DNA of 29,684 bases from DUOX01 sp050944015 (GTDB lineage: Bacteria; Bacillota; Clostridia; Oscillospirales; Oscillospiraceae): NCBI GenBank assembly GCA_050944015.1, contig JBMNQG010000019.1:1-29684 (forward strand). The letters are read 5' to 3'. Under the pieces are notes generated by a model that was not told the DNA's origin, did no database searches, and saw only the letters and a list, made by a program, of their open reading frames with translations. Numbering within the stretch: position 1 is the first letter of the stretch; every line of letters begins with the position of its first letter. The position numbers and the translations under genes are program-made. Shown here one piece after another: positions 1 to 7,343 of this stretch.

Positions 1-2
1 TT

Positions 3-68
3 CAACAACTGGGCGTGAACCTTACCTGCGCACCCAAGTACCAAACCCAGAAGCTTTACCGAGAATAA
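3..68 (+). CDS. C-terminal fragment of an upstream gene (product unknown)
   Basis: One frame stays open from the window edge to a TAA at 66-68 and encodes about 21 residues ending QKLYRE. A terminator-like hairpin follows a few bases later, which fits the end of a real gene. Too little is present to name the product; the other two forward frames either stop early (TGA at 16) or run across the terminator and promoter. Confidence 0.4.
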   Translation, partial: QQLGVNLTCAPKYQTQKLYRE

Positions 69-76
69 ATCCATGC

Positions 77-101
77 AAAAACCGGGCACAGCCCCGGTTT
101 T
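77..101 (+). terminator. Rho-independent terminator of the upstream gene
   Basis: AAAACCGGG (78-86) pairs with CCCGGTTTT (93-101) around a six-base loop, and the flanking A and T runs make it possibly bidirectional. It sits 9 bases after the stop codon at 68 and before the iorA promoter, separating the two transcription units. Confidence 0.75.
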
Positions 102-132
102 CCTTTACAGCTCCTTTTATTGGCCCTTTCTA

Positions 133-161
133 TTGACACTAATTAAAAACACACATATAAT
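133..161 (+). promoter_or_regulatory. Consensus sigma-A promoter of iorAB
   Basis: A perfect TTGACA (133-138) and a perfect TATAAT (156-161) are separated by exactly 17 bases. Transcription should start near 168, giving a leader of about 55 bases before the iorA ATG at 223. The match is full consensus, so strong constitutive expression is expected unless a regulator acts on it. Confidence 0.88.
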
Positions 162-222
162 TACATGTTATATTTCTATTTCAAATAGTTTTTTATCGAA
201 AGGCATCGAAAGGACTGAAATC

Positions 223-1953
223 ATGAAAGAACTGTTATTAGGCAATGCCGCTGCAGCGCGGGGGCTTTATGAAGCAGGCTGCCGCTTTGTGTCAGCATAC
301 CCCGGCACCCCCTCTACCGAGATATCCGAGGAGGCTGCCAAGTATGATGAGATTTACGCCGAATGGGCTCCCAACGAAAAGGTGGCCATGGAGAGCGCCC
401 TTGGGGCCGCCATAGGCGGCGCCCGGGCCTTCTGTGCAATGAAGCACGTTGGCCTGAATGTGGCCGCCGACCCCCTCTTCACCGTGTCATATACCGGAGT
501 GAACGGGGGGCTAGTCATCGCCGTCGCCGACGACCAGGGCATGCACTCCAGCCAGAACGAGCAGGACTCCCGCCACTATGCCGCGGCCGCCAAGCTCCCC
601 ATGCTGGAGCCGTCCGATTCCGCTGAATGTCTCAGCTTCATGAAGACCGCTTTTGAGCTCTCCGAGGAATACGACACTCCCGTAATCTTCCGCACCTGCA
701 CCAGGGTAGCCCACTCCCAGAGCATAGTGGAGCCGGGCCAGAGGCAGGAAGTGGAGCTCAAGCCTTACATAAAGGACCCGTCCAAATACGTCATGATGCC
801 GGCCGCCGCCATCGGCCGCCACGTGGTGGTGGAACAGCGCATGAAAAAGCTGTCGGAGCTGGCTGAAACCACCCCCCTTAACCGGGTGGAGATGGGCGAC
901 ACCAGCATCGGCTTTGTCACCGCCGGAATCTGTTACCAGTACGTGAGGGAGGTTTTCCCCGAGGCCAGCGTCCTCAAGCTGGGCATGGTGAACCCCCTGC
1001 CCGTGCAGCTTATCCGGGATTTCGCTTCAAAAGTGGACAGGCTTATAGTGGTGGAGGAACTGGACCCCGTCATTGAAACCCACTGCAGGGCCCACGGCAT
1101 CCGAGTGGACGGCGGCAAGGACCTCTTTGGCCCCCTGGGAGAGCTGTCCCAGCGGAAAATAGCCGACGCCCTGGGCCTGCCCGCCCCCAAAATTATGGAC
1201 TTCGGCGAGCCCGTTCCCGGCCGTCCGCCGGTTCTCTGCCCGGGCTGCCCCCACAGGGGTACCTTCCACACCCTCAGCAAGATGAAGCTGACGGTGCTGG
1301 GGGACATCGGCTGCTACACCCTGGGCGCCCTGGCGCCCCTGCAGGCTATTGACACCACCGTATGCATGGGAGCCTCCGTCTCCGGCATACACGGCTTTAC
1401 CACCGTCCGGGGCAAGGACAGCGCAAGGAAAACCGTGGCCGTTATAGGCGACAGCACCTTCATGCATTCCGGCATCACCGGGCTGGTTAATATCGTGTAC
1501 AATAAGGGAATTTCCACCGTCATAATACTGGACAACTCCATTACCGGCATGACCGGCCACCAGCAGAACCCCACCACCGGCAAAACCTTAAAGGGCGAAC
1601 CCGCCCCGGCCATCAGCCTGGAGAAAATCTGCCAAGCCGCCGGAATAAACAGGGTCCGCGTGGTGGATCCCTACAACATGTCGGAGCTGGAATCCATGCT
1701 CAAGGAGGAGCTGGCCGCCGAGGAACCTTCCGTCATTATAGCCAGGCGCCCCTGCGCCCTGCTGCCGGAAGTGGAGCCCCAGCCCCCCCTGCACGTGGAC
1801 CAGGACAAATGCAGGAGCTGCAGGGCCTGCATGAGGATAGGCTGCCCCGCCATCAGCTTCGACGGGAAGTCCTCCATCGACCCAACCTTATGCGTGGGCT
1901 GCAAACTGTGCGTGCAGATGTGCAGGTTCGACGCCATCAAGGAGGTAATGTAA
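223..1953 (+). CDS. iorA: Indolepyruvate ferredoxin oxidoreductase, alpha subunit
   Basis: This is the large subunit of the cytoplasmic enzyme that oxidatively decarboxylates aryl-pyruvates (from Trp, Phe and Tyr transamination) to aryl-acetyl-CoA while reducing ferredoxin. The 576-residue product has the family's usual size. The N-terminal pyrimidine-binding part begins MKELLLGNAA and carries AYPGTPSTE. The thiamine-diphosphate part has GDIGCYTLG and a GDS motif near residue 409 followed by LDNSITGMTGHQ. A C-terminal two-cluster ferredoxin domain has Cys-x2-Cys-x2-Cys-x4-Cys from residue 530 and Cys-x2-Cys-x2-Cys-x3-Cys from residue 557. The frame stays open upstream to 73, but the promoter and leader lie in that extension, and a GAAAGGA ribosome site precedes the ATG at 223, which is therefore chosen. 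iorB follows after one base. Confidence 0.96.
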   Translation: MKELLLGNAAAARGLYEAGCRFVSAYPGTPSTEISEEAAKYDEIYAEWAPNEKVAMESALGAAIGGARAFCAMKHVGLNVAADPLFTVSYTGVNGGLVIAVADDQGMHSSQNEQDSRHYAAAAKLPMLEPSDSAECLSFMKTAFELSEEYDTPVIFRTCTRVAHSQSIVEPGQRQEVELKPYIKDPSKYVMMPAAAIGRHVVVEQRMKKLSELAETTPLNRVEMGDTSIGFVTAGICYQYVREVFPEASVLKLGMVNPLPVQLIRDFASKVDRLIVVEELDPVIETHCRAHGIRVDGGKDLFGPLGELSQRKIADALGLPAPKIMDFGEPVPGRPPVLCPGCPHRGTFHTLSKMKLTVLGDIGCYTLGALAPLQAIDTTVCMGASVSGIHGFTTVRGKDSARKTVAVIGDSTFMHSGITGLVNIVYNKGISTVIILDNSITGMTGHQQNPTTGKTLKGEPAPAISLEKICQAAGINRVRVVDPYNMSELESMLKEELAAEEPSVIIARRPCALLPEVEPQPPLHVDQDKCRSCRACMRIGCPAISFDGKSSIDPTLCVGCKLCVQMCRFDAIKEVM

Positions 1954-1954
1954 A

Positions 1955-2542
1955 ATGAACGATACAAAGGCCATTATGATAGTCGGCGTGGGCGGACAGG
2001 GCCCCCTTCTAGCTTCCCGCATACTGGGCAGCGTCCTCATGTCACAAGGTTACGACGTAAAGGTGTCCGAGGTGCACGGCATGTCCCAGCGGGGCGGAAG
2101 CGTGGTCACCTACGTGAAATTCGGCAAAAAGGTTTATTCCCCCATCATAGACAAAGGGGAGGCGGACTTTATCCTCTCCTTCGAGCGGCTGGAGGCTGCC
2201 CGCTGGCTATCCTACCTGAAGGAGGGGGGCAAAATAATTGTCAACGACCAGCGCATATCCCCCATGCCAGTGATAACCGGGGCCATGGAATATCCCGGGG
2301 ACATACTGGCAAAAATTAAATCCACAGGCGCCGACCTCATCACGGTGGACGCTTTGAGCCTCGCCACCCAGGCCGGCAGCAGCAAGTCCGTGAACGTGGT
2401 GCTTATAGGGCTTTTGTCCTCCCTCATGGACATTCCCGTCCAGGCATGGCAGGAAGCCCTGAAGGCCACGGTAAAGCCCAAATTCCTGGAAGTGAACAGG
2501 AAGGCCTTCGAGCTGGGCAGAAAAGCCGCGAAGGCTGAATAA
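1955..2542 (+). CDS. iorB: Indolepyruvate ferredoxin oxidoreductase, beta subunit
   Basis: This is the small subunit partner of IorA, homologous to the gamma domain of 2-oxoacid:ferredoxin oxidoreductases. The 195-residue length is typical. Recognisable motifs are IVGVGGQGPLLASRIL at the N terminus and EVHGMSQRGGSVVTYV near residues 39-54. The start codon lies one base after the iorA stop. Its GGAGG ribosome site (1941-1945) sits inside the last iorA codons, so the two subunits are translationally coupled, as expected for a stoichiometric complex. A short gap of 36 bases separates it from the next gene, so the operon may continue. Confidence 0.95.
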   Translation: MNDTKAIMIVGVGGQGPLLASRILGSVLMSQGYDVKVSEVHGMSQRGGSVVTYVKFGKKVYSPIIDKGEADFILSFERLEAARWLSYLKEGGKIIVNDQRISPMPVITGAMEYPGDILAKIKSTGADLITVDALSLATQAGSSKSVNVVLIGLLSSLMDIPVQAWQEALKATVKPKFLEVNRKAFELGRKAAKAE

Positions 2543-2578
2543 TAAACCTGCGAATTCATCTCGCCGAAAGGACGACTT

Positions 2579-3478
2579 ATGCCGTTAAACTCGTCAGTGG
2601 TGCGGGCCAACCTGAAGATACTGCTGCCCTTTTTGAAACGGGGCGACCTTCAGGCTTCCCGGGGCCTTCAAAACAAAATAGGTGAAATAATGGCCCGAAT
2701 GCGGGCCCTTGACGTGGACATTTCCCGCCCCTTCTGCATAGGAGAGGAATACGAGGTGTGCTGGGCGTCACCCAAGTATCCGCCCGGTCCGGGAGTCGTC
2801 ATGTACCTGCACGGCGGCGGCTATACCGCCGGGGACCTGCCCTACGCCACAGGCTTCGGCAGCACCCTCGCCCAGGCCGCCTGCCGCCGAGTGCTTTGCG
2901 TCGCCTACCGGCTTGCCCCGGAGCACCCCTTTCCCGCTGCCCTGGAGGACGCGCTCAGCGCTTACTGCCATCTTTTGGACACCGGCTACTGCCCGGAGGA
3001 CATAATCCTCTGCGGCGAGTCCGCCGGGGGAGGGCTGATTTTAAGCCTATGCCTAAAACTCAAGGAGCTGAATCTCCCTTTGCCGTCGGGGCTGATTCCC
3101 ATTTCCCCCTGGACGGATTTGACCCTTTCCGGGGAATCCTATACTGCTAATCTGGAAAAGGACATCACCCTTTCTAGGACCATGCTGGACTATTACGTCC
3201 GGTCCTATGTGGGAGAGGCACACGACGCCGCAAATCCCCTTATTTCGCCCCTTTTCGGCGATTTTGCCGGTTTTCCCCCCTGCCTCATCTTTGCCGGTGG
3301 AGACGAGCTGCTGCTCAGCGACGCGGTATCCACTGCGGAAAGGCTCGAAAAGCAGGGGGTGGACGCTCGCCTCCACGTGGAGGAAAACATGTGGCACGCC
3401 TACGTCCTCTACGGCACCCACGAATCCGCAGCCGCCATGAATAAAATTGCAGCCTTTATTGAGGAGCGCATAAAATGA
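2579..3478 (+). CDS. Alpha/beta hydrolase, hormone-sensitive-lipase (HSL/GDXG) type esterase
   Basis: This 299-residue hydrolase carries all hallmarks of the HSL family: oxyanion-hole motif HGGG at residues 78-81, nucleophile elbow GESAG with Ser148, acid Asp242 in GGDELLLSD, and His273 in MWHAYV. It should cleave carboxylic esters of small or medium acyl chains; the real substrate cannot be read from the sequence. No signal peptide is visible, so it is probably cytoplasmic. A GAAAGGA ribosome site precedes the ATG. Its stop overlaps the start of the next gene (ATGA), so the esterase and the downstream acyltransferase-like enzyme are made together and may act on the same ester or its alcohol. 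Confidence 0.9.
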   Translation: MPLNSSVVRANLKILLPFLKRGDLQASRGLQNKIGEIMARMRALDVDISRPFCIGEEYEVCWASPKYPPGPGVVMYLHGGGYTAGDLPYATGFGSTLAQAACRRVLCVAYRLAPEHPFPAALEDALSAYCHLLDTGYCPEDIILCGESAGGGLILSLCLKLKELNLPLPSGLIPISPWTDLTLSGESYTANLEKDITLSRTMLDYYVRSYVGEAHDAANPLISPLFGDFAGFPPCLIFAGGDELLLSDAVSTAERLEKQGVDARLHVEENMWHAYVLYGTHESAAAMNKIAAFIEERIK

Positions 3479-4758
3479 CCCACAACAACCCCAGATGGAT
3501 GCGGCTGGACAACGCAGCCAAGATATACCCCGCCGTGAAAAAGCGGAACTGGTCCTCACTTTTCCGCCTAAGCGCCACATTGACGGAGCCTGTGGACGTT
3601 GAGATTCTGAAAAAGGCCCTCTCCCGCATGGTCCGTCGCTTTCCCTCTTTCCACGTCCATATCCGCCGGGGGCTTTTCTGGTACTTCTTTGAGGGCAGGG
3701 ACGGTTATCCGGAGCCCCTGCCCGACAGCTGCTGCCCCTGCGAGCCCCTGCGCCCGGAGGAGAACGACGGCTTCGCCTTCCGTGTGCGGTACTTTGAAAA
3801 CCGCATTGCGGTGGAATTTTTCCACGCCCTTACCGACGGCACCGGGGGGCTGTGCTTCCTAAAAACCCTGCTGGCGGAATACCTTACCATAAAATACGGC
3901 GTGGCCATACCCAGGGACAGCACCATTCTGGACTGCGACGCCCCTGTGGATCCTGCCGAGCTGGAGGACAGCTTCCTGAAATACGAGGGGGGCGCTTCCC
4001 GCGGCCGCGGGGAAAAGAATTCCTACCTTGTCAGGGGCACTAGGGAGCCGGACGGCTTTGTCCACCTCACCTGCGGAGCCATCCCGGTGGAGGTGGTGAG
4101 CAGGATGGCCAAGGAAAAGGGCGTCACCGTAACCCAGTACCTGGTGGCGGTTCTCATAATGGCCATCGACGCCATACAGTGCCGGGAAGTAAGGCTCCAG
4201 ATGCGCCGCAAGCCCGTCAAGGTCAGCGTGCCCATTAATCTCCGCCGATTTTTCCCCAGCACCACCTTCCGCAATTTCTCCAGCTACGTGAACCCCGGCA
4301 TCGAGCCCCACATGGGCGAGCACACTTTTGACGAGGTGCTGAAGGCCGTTTACCATGCCATGGGCTTTGAAATTACCGAGAAAAACCTGCGGGCCAAGTT
4401 TACCGCCAACGTCCGCACCGAGAAGCACCCCCTTTTGAGGGTGACTCCCCTGTTTATAAAGACTCCCTTGCTGAAGCTGGCCTTCAAGCTCCTGGGGGAC
4501 CGGAAGTCATCCTGCACCTTCACGAACCTGGGCCAGGTGACCCTTCCGGAAGCCATGAAAAAGTACGTAACCCGCATGGAGTTGATTTTGGGCCCCCTCA
4601 GCCGTAATCCCGTGGGGTGCGCCGTCATGGCCTACGAGGGGACCATTTATCTCAACTTCACCCGCGTAATAAGAGAGCCCAAGGTGGAGCGGGAATTCTT
4701 CACCCGGCTGGTGGACCTGGGCATCCCCGTCACAATCGAAAGCAACCAGCGCTGCTAA
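3475..4758 (+). CDS. Condensation-domain / alcohol acyltransferase-like protein
   Basis: This 427-residue protein belongs to the superfamily of CoA-dependent acyltransferases that includes NRPS condensation domains, PapA-type enzymes and alcohol acetyltransferases. The N-terminal part (VDVEILKKALSRMVRRFPSF) matches the usual start of the fold, and FHALTDGTGG carries the HxxxDG active-site motif with His117 and Asp121. A DFGWG-like C-terminal motif is not obvious. There are no carrier or adenylation domains, so it is a free-standing acyltransferase. It overlaps the esterase by four bases, which suggests reversible or sequential ester chemistry on a shared compound. The acyl donor and acceptor are unknown. 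Confidence 0.8.
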   Translation: MTHNNPRWMRLDNAAKIYPAVKKRNWSSLFRLSATLTEPVDVEILKKALSRMVRRFPSFHVHIRRGLFWYFFEGRDGYPEPLPDSCCPCEPLRPEENDGFAFRVRYFENRIAVEFFHALTDGTGGLCFLKTLLAEYLTIKYGVAIPRDSTILDCDAPVDPAELEDSFLKYEGGASRGRGEKNSYLVRGTREPDGFVHLTCGAIPVEVVSRMAKEKGVTVTQYLVAVLIMAIDAIQCREVRLQMRRKPVKVSVPINLRRFFPSTTFRNFSSYVNPGIEPHMGEHTFDEVLKAVYHAMGFEITEKNLRAKFTANVRTEKHPLLRVTPLFIKTPLLKLAFKLLGDRKSSCTFTNLGQVTLPEAMKKYVTRMELILGPLSRNPVGCAVMAYEGTIYLNFTRVIREPKVEREFFTRLVDLGIPVTIESNQRC

Positions 4759-4761
4759 GCG

Positions 4762-4792
4762 TTGACAACAAGCTAAAAAAAACGTTTATAAT
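4762..4792 (+). promoter_or_regulatory. Promoter of the zinc-ribbon membrane protein gene
   Basis: TTGACA (4762-4767) is followed by TTTATA at 17 bases (4785-4790) or by TATAAT at 19 bases (4787-4792). It lies in the only gap between the acyltransferase and the zinc-ribbon gene, so the downstream gene can be transcribed independently of the hydrolase/acyltransferase pair. Confidence 0.65.
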
Positions 4793-4830
4793 AAAGCCGA
4801 AGACAAGCAAAAAATAGAGGTACCAAGAAC

Positions 4831-5532
4831 ATGTCCTACTGTGTCAACTGCGGTGTAAAACTATCGGAAACCGAAAAATCCTGCCCCCTTTGCGGAGTGG
4901 AAGTCATAAATCCCAGGCAGCCCGTCCAGGAGCCACGGCGGCGCAACTACCCGGACGTTCCCGTAAGCGGTTACAGGGGCGGCTACCGGGACCTGGTTCT
5001 GCCCGTGGCCCTGTTCATGCTGATTCCCGTCCTTATCACCCTGGCCTGCGACTGGCTGACCTCGGGCTCCCTGGGCTGGTCCATATTTGTGGCCGCCTCC
5101 TTAGGCCTGGCGGCGGTTTTTATCCTGCCTCCCCTGGCCCTTAAGCGGTCCCGGGTACTGCTGTGCCTGTTCTGGGATATGCTGGCCACCATAGGTTTCC
5201 TCTATGTTTTGGACCGGATGACAACCCCCGGCTGGTTTCTGCCAATCGGCCTGCCTCTCGTCCTTATCGCCGGAGTCTTGGTTCTGGGGCTGGCGGCCCT
5301 GTTCACCTGGATGGACCTGCGAAAACTTGTGAAGCTGGCCCTGGTGCTTTTCGCCGCGGGGCTTATGTGTGTTTTCGTGGATTTGTTCACCAGCACGGAA
5401 CACGCTTCCAAAATCATCATAAGCTGGTCTGTGTACCCCCTGGTGCCCTGCGTGATACTTGGCGTCATAGCCCTTCTTATCAACCGGAATCACTACCTCA
5501 GGGAGAAAATCAAGCAGCGCTTCTTTATCTGA
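4831..5532 (+). CDS. Zinc-ribbon membrane protein (DUF6320-like)
   Basis: This 233-residue protein begins with a treble-clef zinc ribbon: Cys4-x2-Cys7 and Cys18-x2-Cys21 (CVNCG and CPLCG). A basic, Arg-rich linker follows, then about six hydrophobic segments running almost to the C terminus (for example LVLPVALFMLIPVLITLAC and CVILGVIALLIN). It resembles the DUF6320-type family that accompanies alpha/beta hydrolase and acyltransferase-like genes in clostridia; that family assignment is from memory. The role is unknown. The ribbon should lie in the cytoplasm and could bind a partner protein or metal. Its promoter is just upstream, and a GAGGT ribosome site precedes the ATG. Confidence 0.75.
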   Translation: MSYCVNCGVKLSETEKSCPLCGVEVINPRQPVQEPRRRNYPDVPVSGYRGGYRDLVLPVALFMLIPVLITLACDWLTSGSLGWSIFVAASLGLAAVFILPPLALKRSRVLLCLFWDMLATIGFLYVLDRMTTPGWFLPIGLPLVLIAGVLVLGLAALFTWMDLRKLVKLALVLFAAGLMCVFVDLFTSTEHASKIIISWSVYPLVPCVILGVIALLINRNHYLREKIKQRFFI

Positions 5533-5545
5533 TTTGGAGGCAGCC

Positions 5546-5893
5546 ATGGCAGGATACCTGAAAGAAGTGAATATAAAGGCCGACATGCCCACGGCCGACG
5601 AGGCGGTAAAGCGCGTCACCTACAACATACGCAACGGAAAGGCCTGGGGCTGCGGCGCAATCAAAATAATCCACGGCTACGGCAGCACCGGCAAGGGCGG
5701 CAAAATCCGCAAGGAAACCCGCCGCTACCTGACGGACCAGAAGCGGAAAGGATTGATACGCGATTTCATATGCGGAGAAGATTTTTCAATTTTTGACGAG
5801 TCCACCCGAAAAGCTTTTGAGGTATGCGACGAACTCCGCCGGGACAGCGATCTGGAGCGCCATAACAACGGGATTACGATAGTAATTCTTTAG
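5546..5893 (+). CDS. Small Smr-domain-like protein
   Basis: The 115-residue product resembles the Smr domain found at the C terminus of MutS2 and as free-standing proteins, which bind or nick nucleic acid or act on stalled ribosome complexes. The glycine loop IIHGYGSTGKGG (residues 41-52) matches the Smr HGxGxG signature, and the C-terminal NNGITIVIL matches the last strand of the domain. The usual N-terminal LDLHG motif is replaced by VNIKADMPTADEA, so nuclease activity is uncertain. The ATG at 5546 is chosen because TTGGAGG (5534-5540) sits directly upstream; an in-frame TTG at 5534 is part of that ribosome site. It starts 13 bases after the zinc-ribbon gene and is probably co-transcribed. 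Confidence 0.75.
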   Translation: MAGYLKEVNIKADMPTADEAVKRVTYNIRNGKAWGCGAIKIIHGYGSTGKGGKIRKETRRYLTDQKRKGLIRDFICGEDFSIFDESTRKAFEVCDELRRDSDLERHNNGITIVIL

Positions 5894-5916
5894 TAATTCT
5901 TCGATAAAGAAAGATG

Positions 5917-5945
5917 TTGACAAGAAAGACCCAAGATGTTATTAT
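5917..5945 (+). promoter_or_regulatory. Promoter of the tRNA operon
   Basis: TTGACA (5917-5922), a 17-base spacer and TATTAT (5940-5945) lie 30 bases upstream of the first tRNA. No terminator is seen between the Smr-like gene and this promoter. Confidence 0.82.
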
Positions 5946-5975
5946 CATAAGGCTGATTACCGTCAGCCGAGGAAT

Positions 5976-6049
5976 GCGGGTGTAGTTCAATGGTAGAACA
6001 CCAGCCTTCCAAGCTGGATACGTGGGTTCGATTCCCATCACCCGCTCCA
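5976..6049 (+). tRNA. tRNA-Gly (anticodon UCC)
   Basis: A full cloverleaf can be folded: acceptor stem GCGGGTG with CACCCGC, anticodon stem CCAGC/GCTGG with loop CTTCCAA giving anticodon TCC, and a TPsiC arm with GGTTCGATTCC. The 3' CCA is encoded (6047-6049). It is the first gene of the tRNA operon. Confidence 0.97.
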
Positions 6050-6101
6050 TCACCCACACCCAAAGCAGTCAGGTATTCGGCACATTGTGCTGCCGAGATA
6101 T

Positions 6102-6178
6102 GCGCCAGTAGCTCAGCTGGATAGAGCAACTGCCTTCTAAGCAGTAGGCCAGGGGTTCGAGTCCCTTCTGGCGTACCA
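6102..6178 (+). tRNA. tRNA-Arg (anticodon UCU)
   Basis: The acceptor stem GCGCCAG pairs with CTGGCGT (one G-U pair at the end). The anticodon stem ACTGC/GCAGT encloses loop CTTCTAA, giving anticodon TCT, which reads AGA and AGG. The TPsiC arm contains GGTTCGAGTCC and CCA is encoded at 6176-6178. Confidence 0.97.
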
Positions 6179-6203
6179 GTAACTCAAATTTAATACCTTA
6201 TTT

Positions 6204-6281
6204 GGTGGGTGTAGCTCAGTTGGTCAGAGCATCGGACTGTGGCTCCGAGGGTCGAGGGTTCAAGTCCCTTCACCCACCCCA
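6204..6281 (+). tRNA. tRNA-His (anticodon GUG)
   Basis: The acceptor stem GTGGGTG (6205-6211) pairs with CACCCAC (6271-6277). The extra G at 6204 opposite C6278 is the G-1:C73 identity pair of bacterial tRNA-His. The anticodon loop CTGTGGC gives GTG. CCA is encoded at 6279-6281. Confidence 0.97.
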
Positions 6282-6336
6282 CGCATTAGGTCGTTTTTTG
6301 CACGGTCTAATGCGAATAATTTTAATTCCCCTTTAT

Positions 6337-6411
6337 TGGGGTGTAGCCAAGTGGTAAGGCACGGGACTTTGACTCCCGTATTCGCAGGTTCAAATCCTGC
6401 CATCCCAGCCA
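6337..6411 (+). tRNA. tRNA-Gln (anticodon UUG)
   Basis: The acceptor stem TGGGGTG pairs with CATCCCA, including one G-U. The anticodon stem CGGGA/TCCCG with loop CTTTGAC gives TTG. CCA is encoded at 6409-6411. The first-base U with A72 is usual for tRNA-Gln. Confidence 0.97.
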
Positions 6412-6441
6412 AGGCGGGCAGAGTCAAGCTCCCGCCATTTT

Positions 6442-6517
6442 GACCCAGTAGCTCAGTAGGCAGAGCACCTGCCTTTTAAGCAGGGTGTCTGGAGTTCGAA
6501 TCTCCGCTGGGTCACCA
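6442..6517 (+). tRNA. tRNA-Lys (anticodon UUU)
   Basis: The acceptor stem GACCCAG pairs with CTGGGTC. The anticodon stem CCTGC/GCAGG with loop CTTTTAA gives TTT. CCA is encoded at 6515-6517, running straight into the A tract of the operon terminator. Confidence 0.97.
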
Positions 6518-6548
6518 AAAAAGGACAGGCGTACGCCTGTCCTTTTTT
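6517..6548 (+). terminator. Rho-independent terminator of the tRNA operon
   Basis: A perfect 14-bp stem, AAAAAAGGACAGGC (6517-6530) with GCCTGTCCTTTTTT (6535-6548), encloses the tetraloop GTAC and ends in six T residues. It begins at the last base of tRNA-Lys. Confidence 0.95.
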
Positions 6549-6584
6549 ATTCTGTATCGAAATTGCGCCGCAACAGATTGTTGC

Positions 6585-6613
6585 TTGACATTTCCTCCAT
6601 GGTAAACTATGGT
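6585..6613 (+). promoter_or_regulatory. Promoter of the XRE-family regulator
   Basis: TTGACA (6585-6590), a 17-base spacer and TATGGT (6608-6613) place the transcription start near 6620, about 13 bases before the ATG at 6633. The -10 element is part of an ATGGT-AAACT-ATGGT direct repeat (6599-6613) that could be an operator for the regulator itself; that role is a guess. Confidence 0.7.
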
Positions 6614-6632
6614 TTTCCTGGGTGGTGAGCGC

Positions 6633-7325
6633 ATGTCAATTAACAGCAATCTGCGCCTGCTGCGGGAGGCCAGCGGGTTGACACAGGAGCAGGTCGCGGA
6701 AAAAATCGGCATAACCAGGCAGGCTTTGTCCAGCTACGAATCCGGACGCACGCGTCCGGATATTGATATGCTCCTGCGCCTTGCGGATGTTTACAATACG
6801 GATTTGGACAATATCCTTTACGGGCGGGAACCGGCGCTGAAGGCGCTGCGCCGGTTCCGCAGGGCGGCGCTGATTTTCGGGGGGCTGCTGATTTTGCTTA
6901 CCTTGGTGAGTTCTGCGCTGCTGTGGAGTGCGCATGTCTTTTTCCCAATCGCCGATGGGCAGATAATATCCCAGTCCCAGCGTCCGTTGTTGGAAGCGCA
7001 CTTCCGGCTGGCGGGCGCATGGGAAACAATGGATACCATTATCCTTTCACTGACGCGTTTTGGTTTTATCATACTGATAATATGGCGTCTTATAGCAAAA
7101 TGCAGGATACCGTATAAACACAGGCTTATCTACACCGCTGCATTGGCCGCAGGTATTATGCTGGCCACATTTCCCTTTGCTTTTACAGACCCTGTGTTTA
7201 CTCCCATAAATTACTTTATCACGCCGTTTTTTGTGATTTGCCGCATAGTAATTTTTGTGGCGGTTGATTTTGCGCTGGAGTATATACAAATAAAAAGAAT
7301 GCGGAGCTTCGGATTAATTATATAA
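6633..7325 (+). CDS. XRE-family helix-turn-helix regulator with a C-terminal membrane domain
   Basis: The 230-residue product starts with a Cro/CI-type DNA-binding domain (about residues 5-62: LRLLREASGLTQEQVAEKIG, ITRQALSSYESGRTRPD). It continues with about four hydrophobic segments, for example near residues 80-105 and 130-150 and two closer to the C terminus. Such membrane-anchored XRE regulators are common in Firmicutes and usually act locally or autoregulate; the signal is unknown. The ATG at 6633 follows GGTGGTGAG; an earlier in-frame ATG at 6609 lies inside the -10 box and cannot be used from this promoter. No obvious target gene is adjacent, since the next gene converges on it. Confidence 0.88.
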   Translation: MSINSNLRLLREASGLTQEQVAEKIGITRQALSSYESGRTRPDIDMLLRLADVYNTDLDNILYGREPALKALRRFRRAALIFGGLLILLTLVSSALLWSAHVFFPIADGQIISQSQRPLLEAHFRLAGAWETMDTIILSLTRFGFIILIIWRLIAKCRIPYKHRLIYTAALAAGIMLATFPFAFTDPVFTPINYFITPFFVICRIVIFVAVDFALEYIQIKRMRSFGLII

Positions 7326-7343
7326 ATTGCTTTCTGTTCCGGC

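Noticed and set aside
73..222. N-terminal extension of iorA by 50 residues
   Set aside because: The extension spans the terminator and a full-consensus promoter, and its sequence is unlike IorA; the ATG at 223 has the ribosome site.
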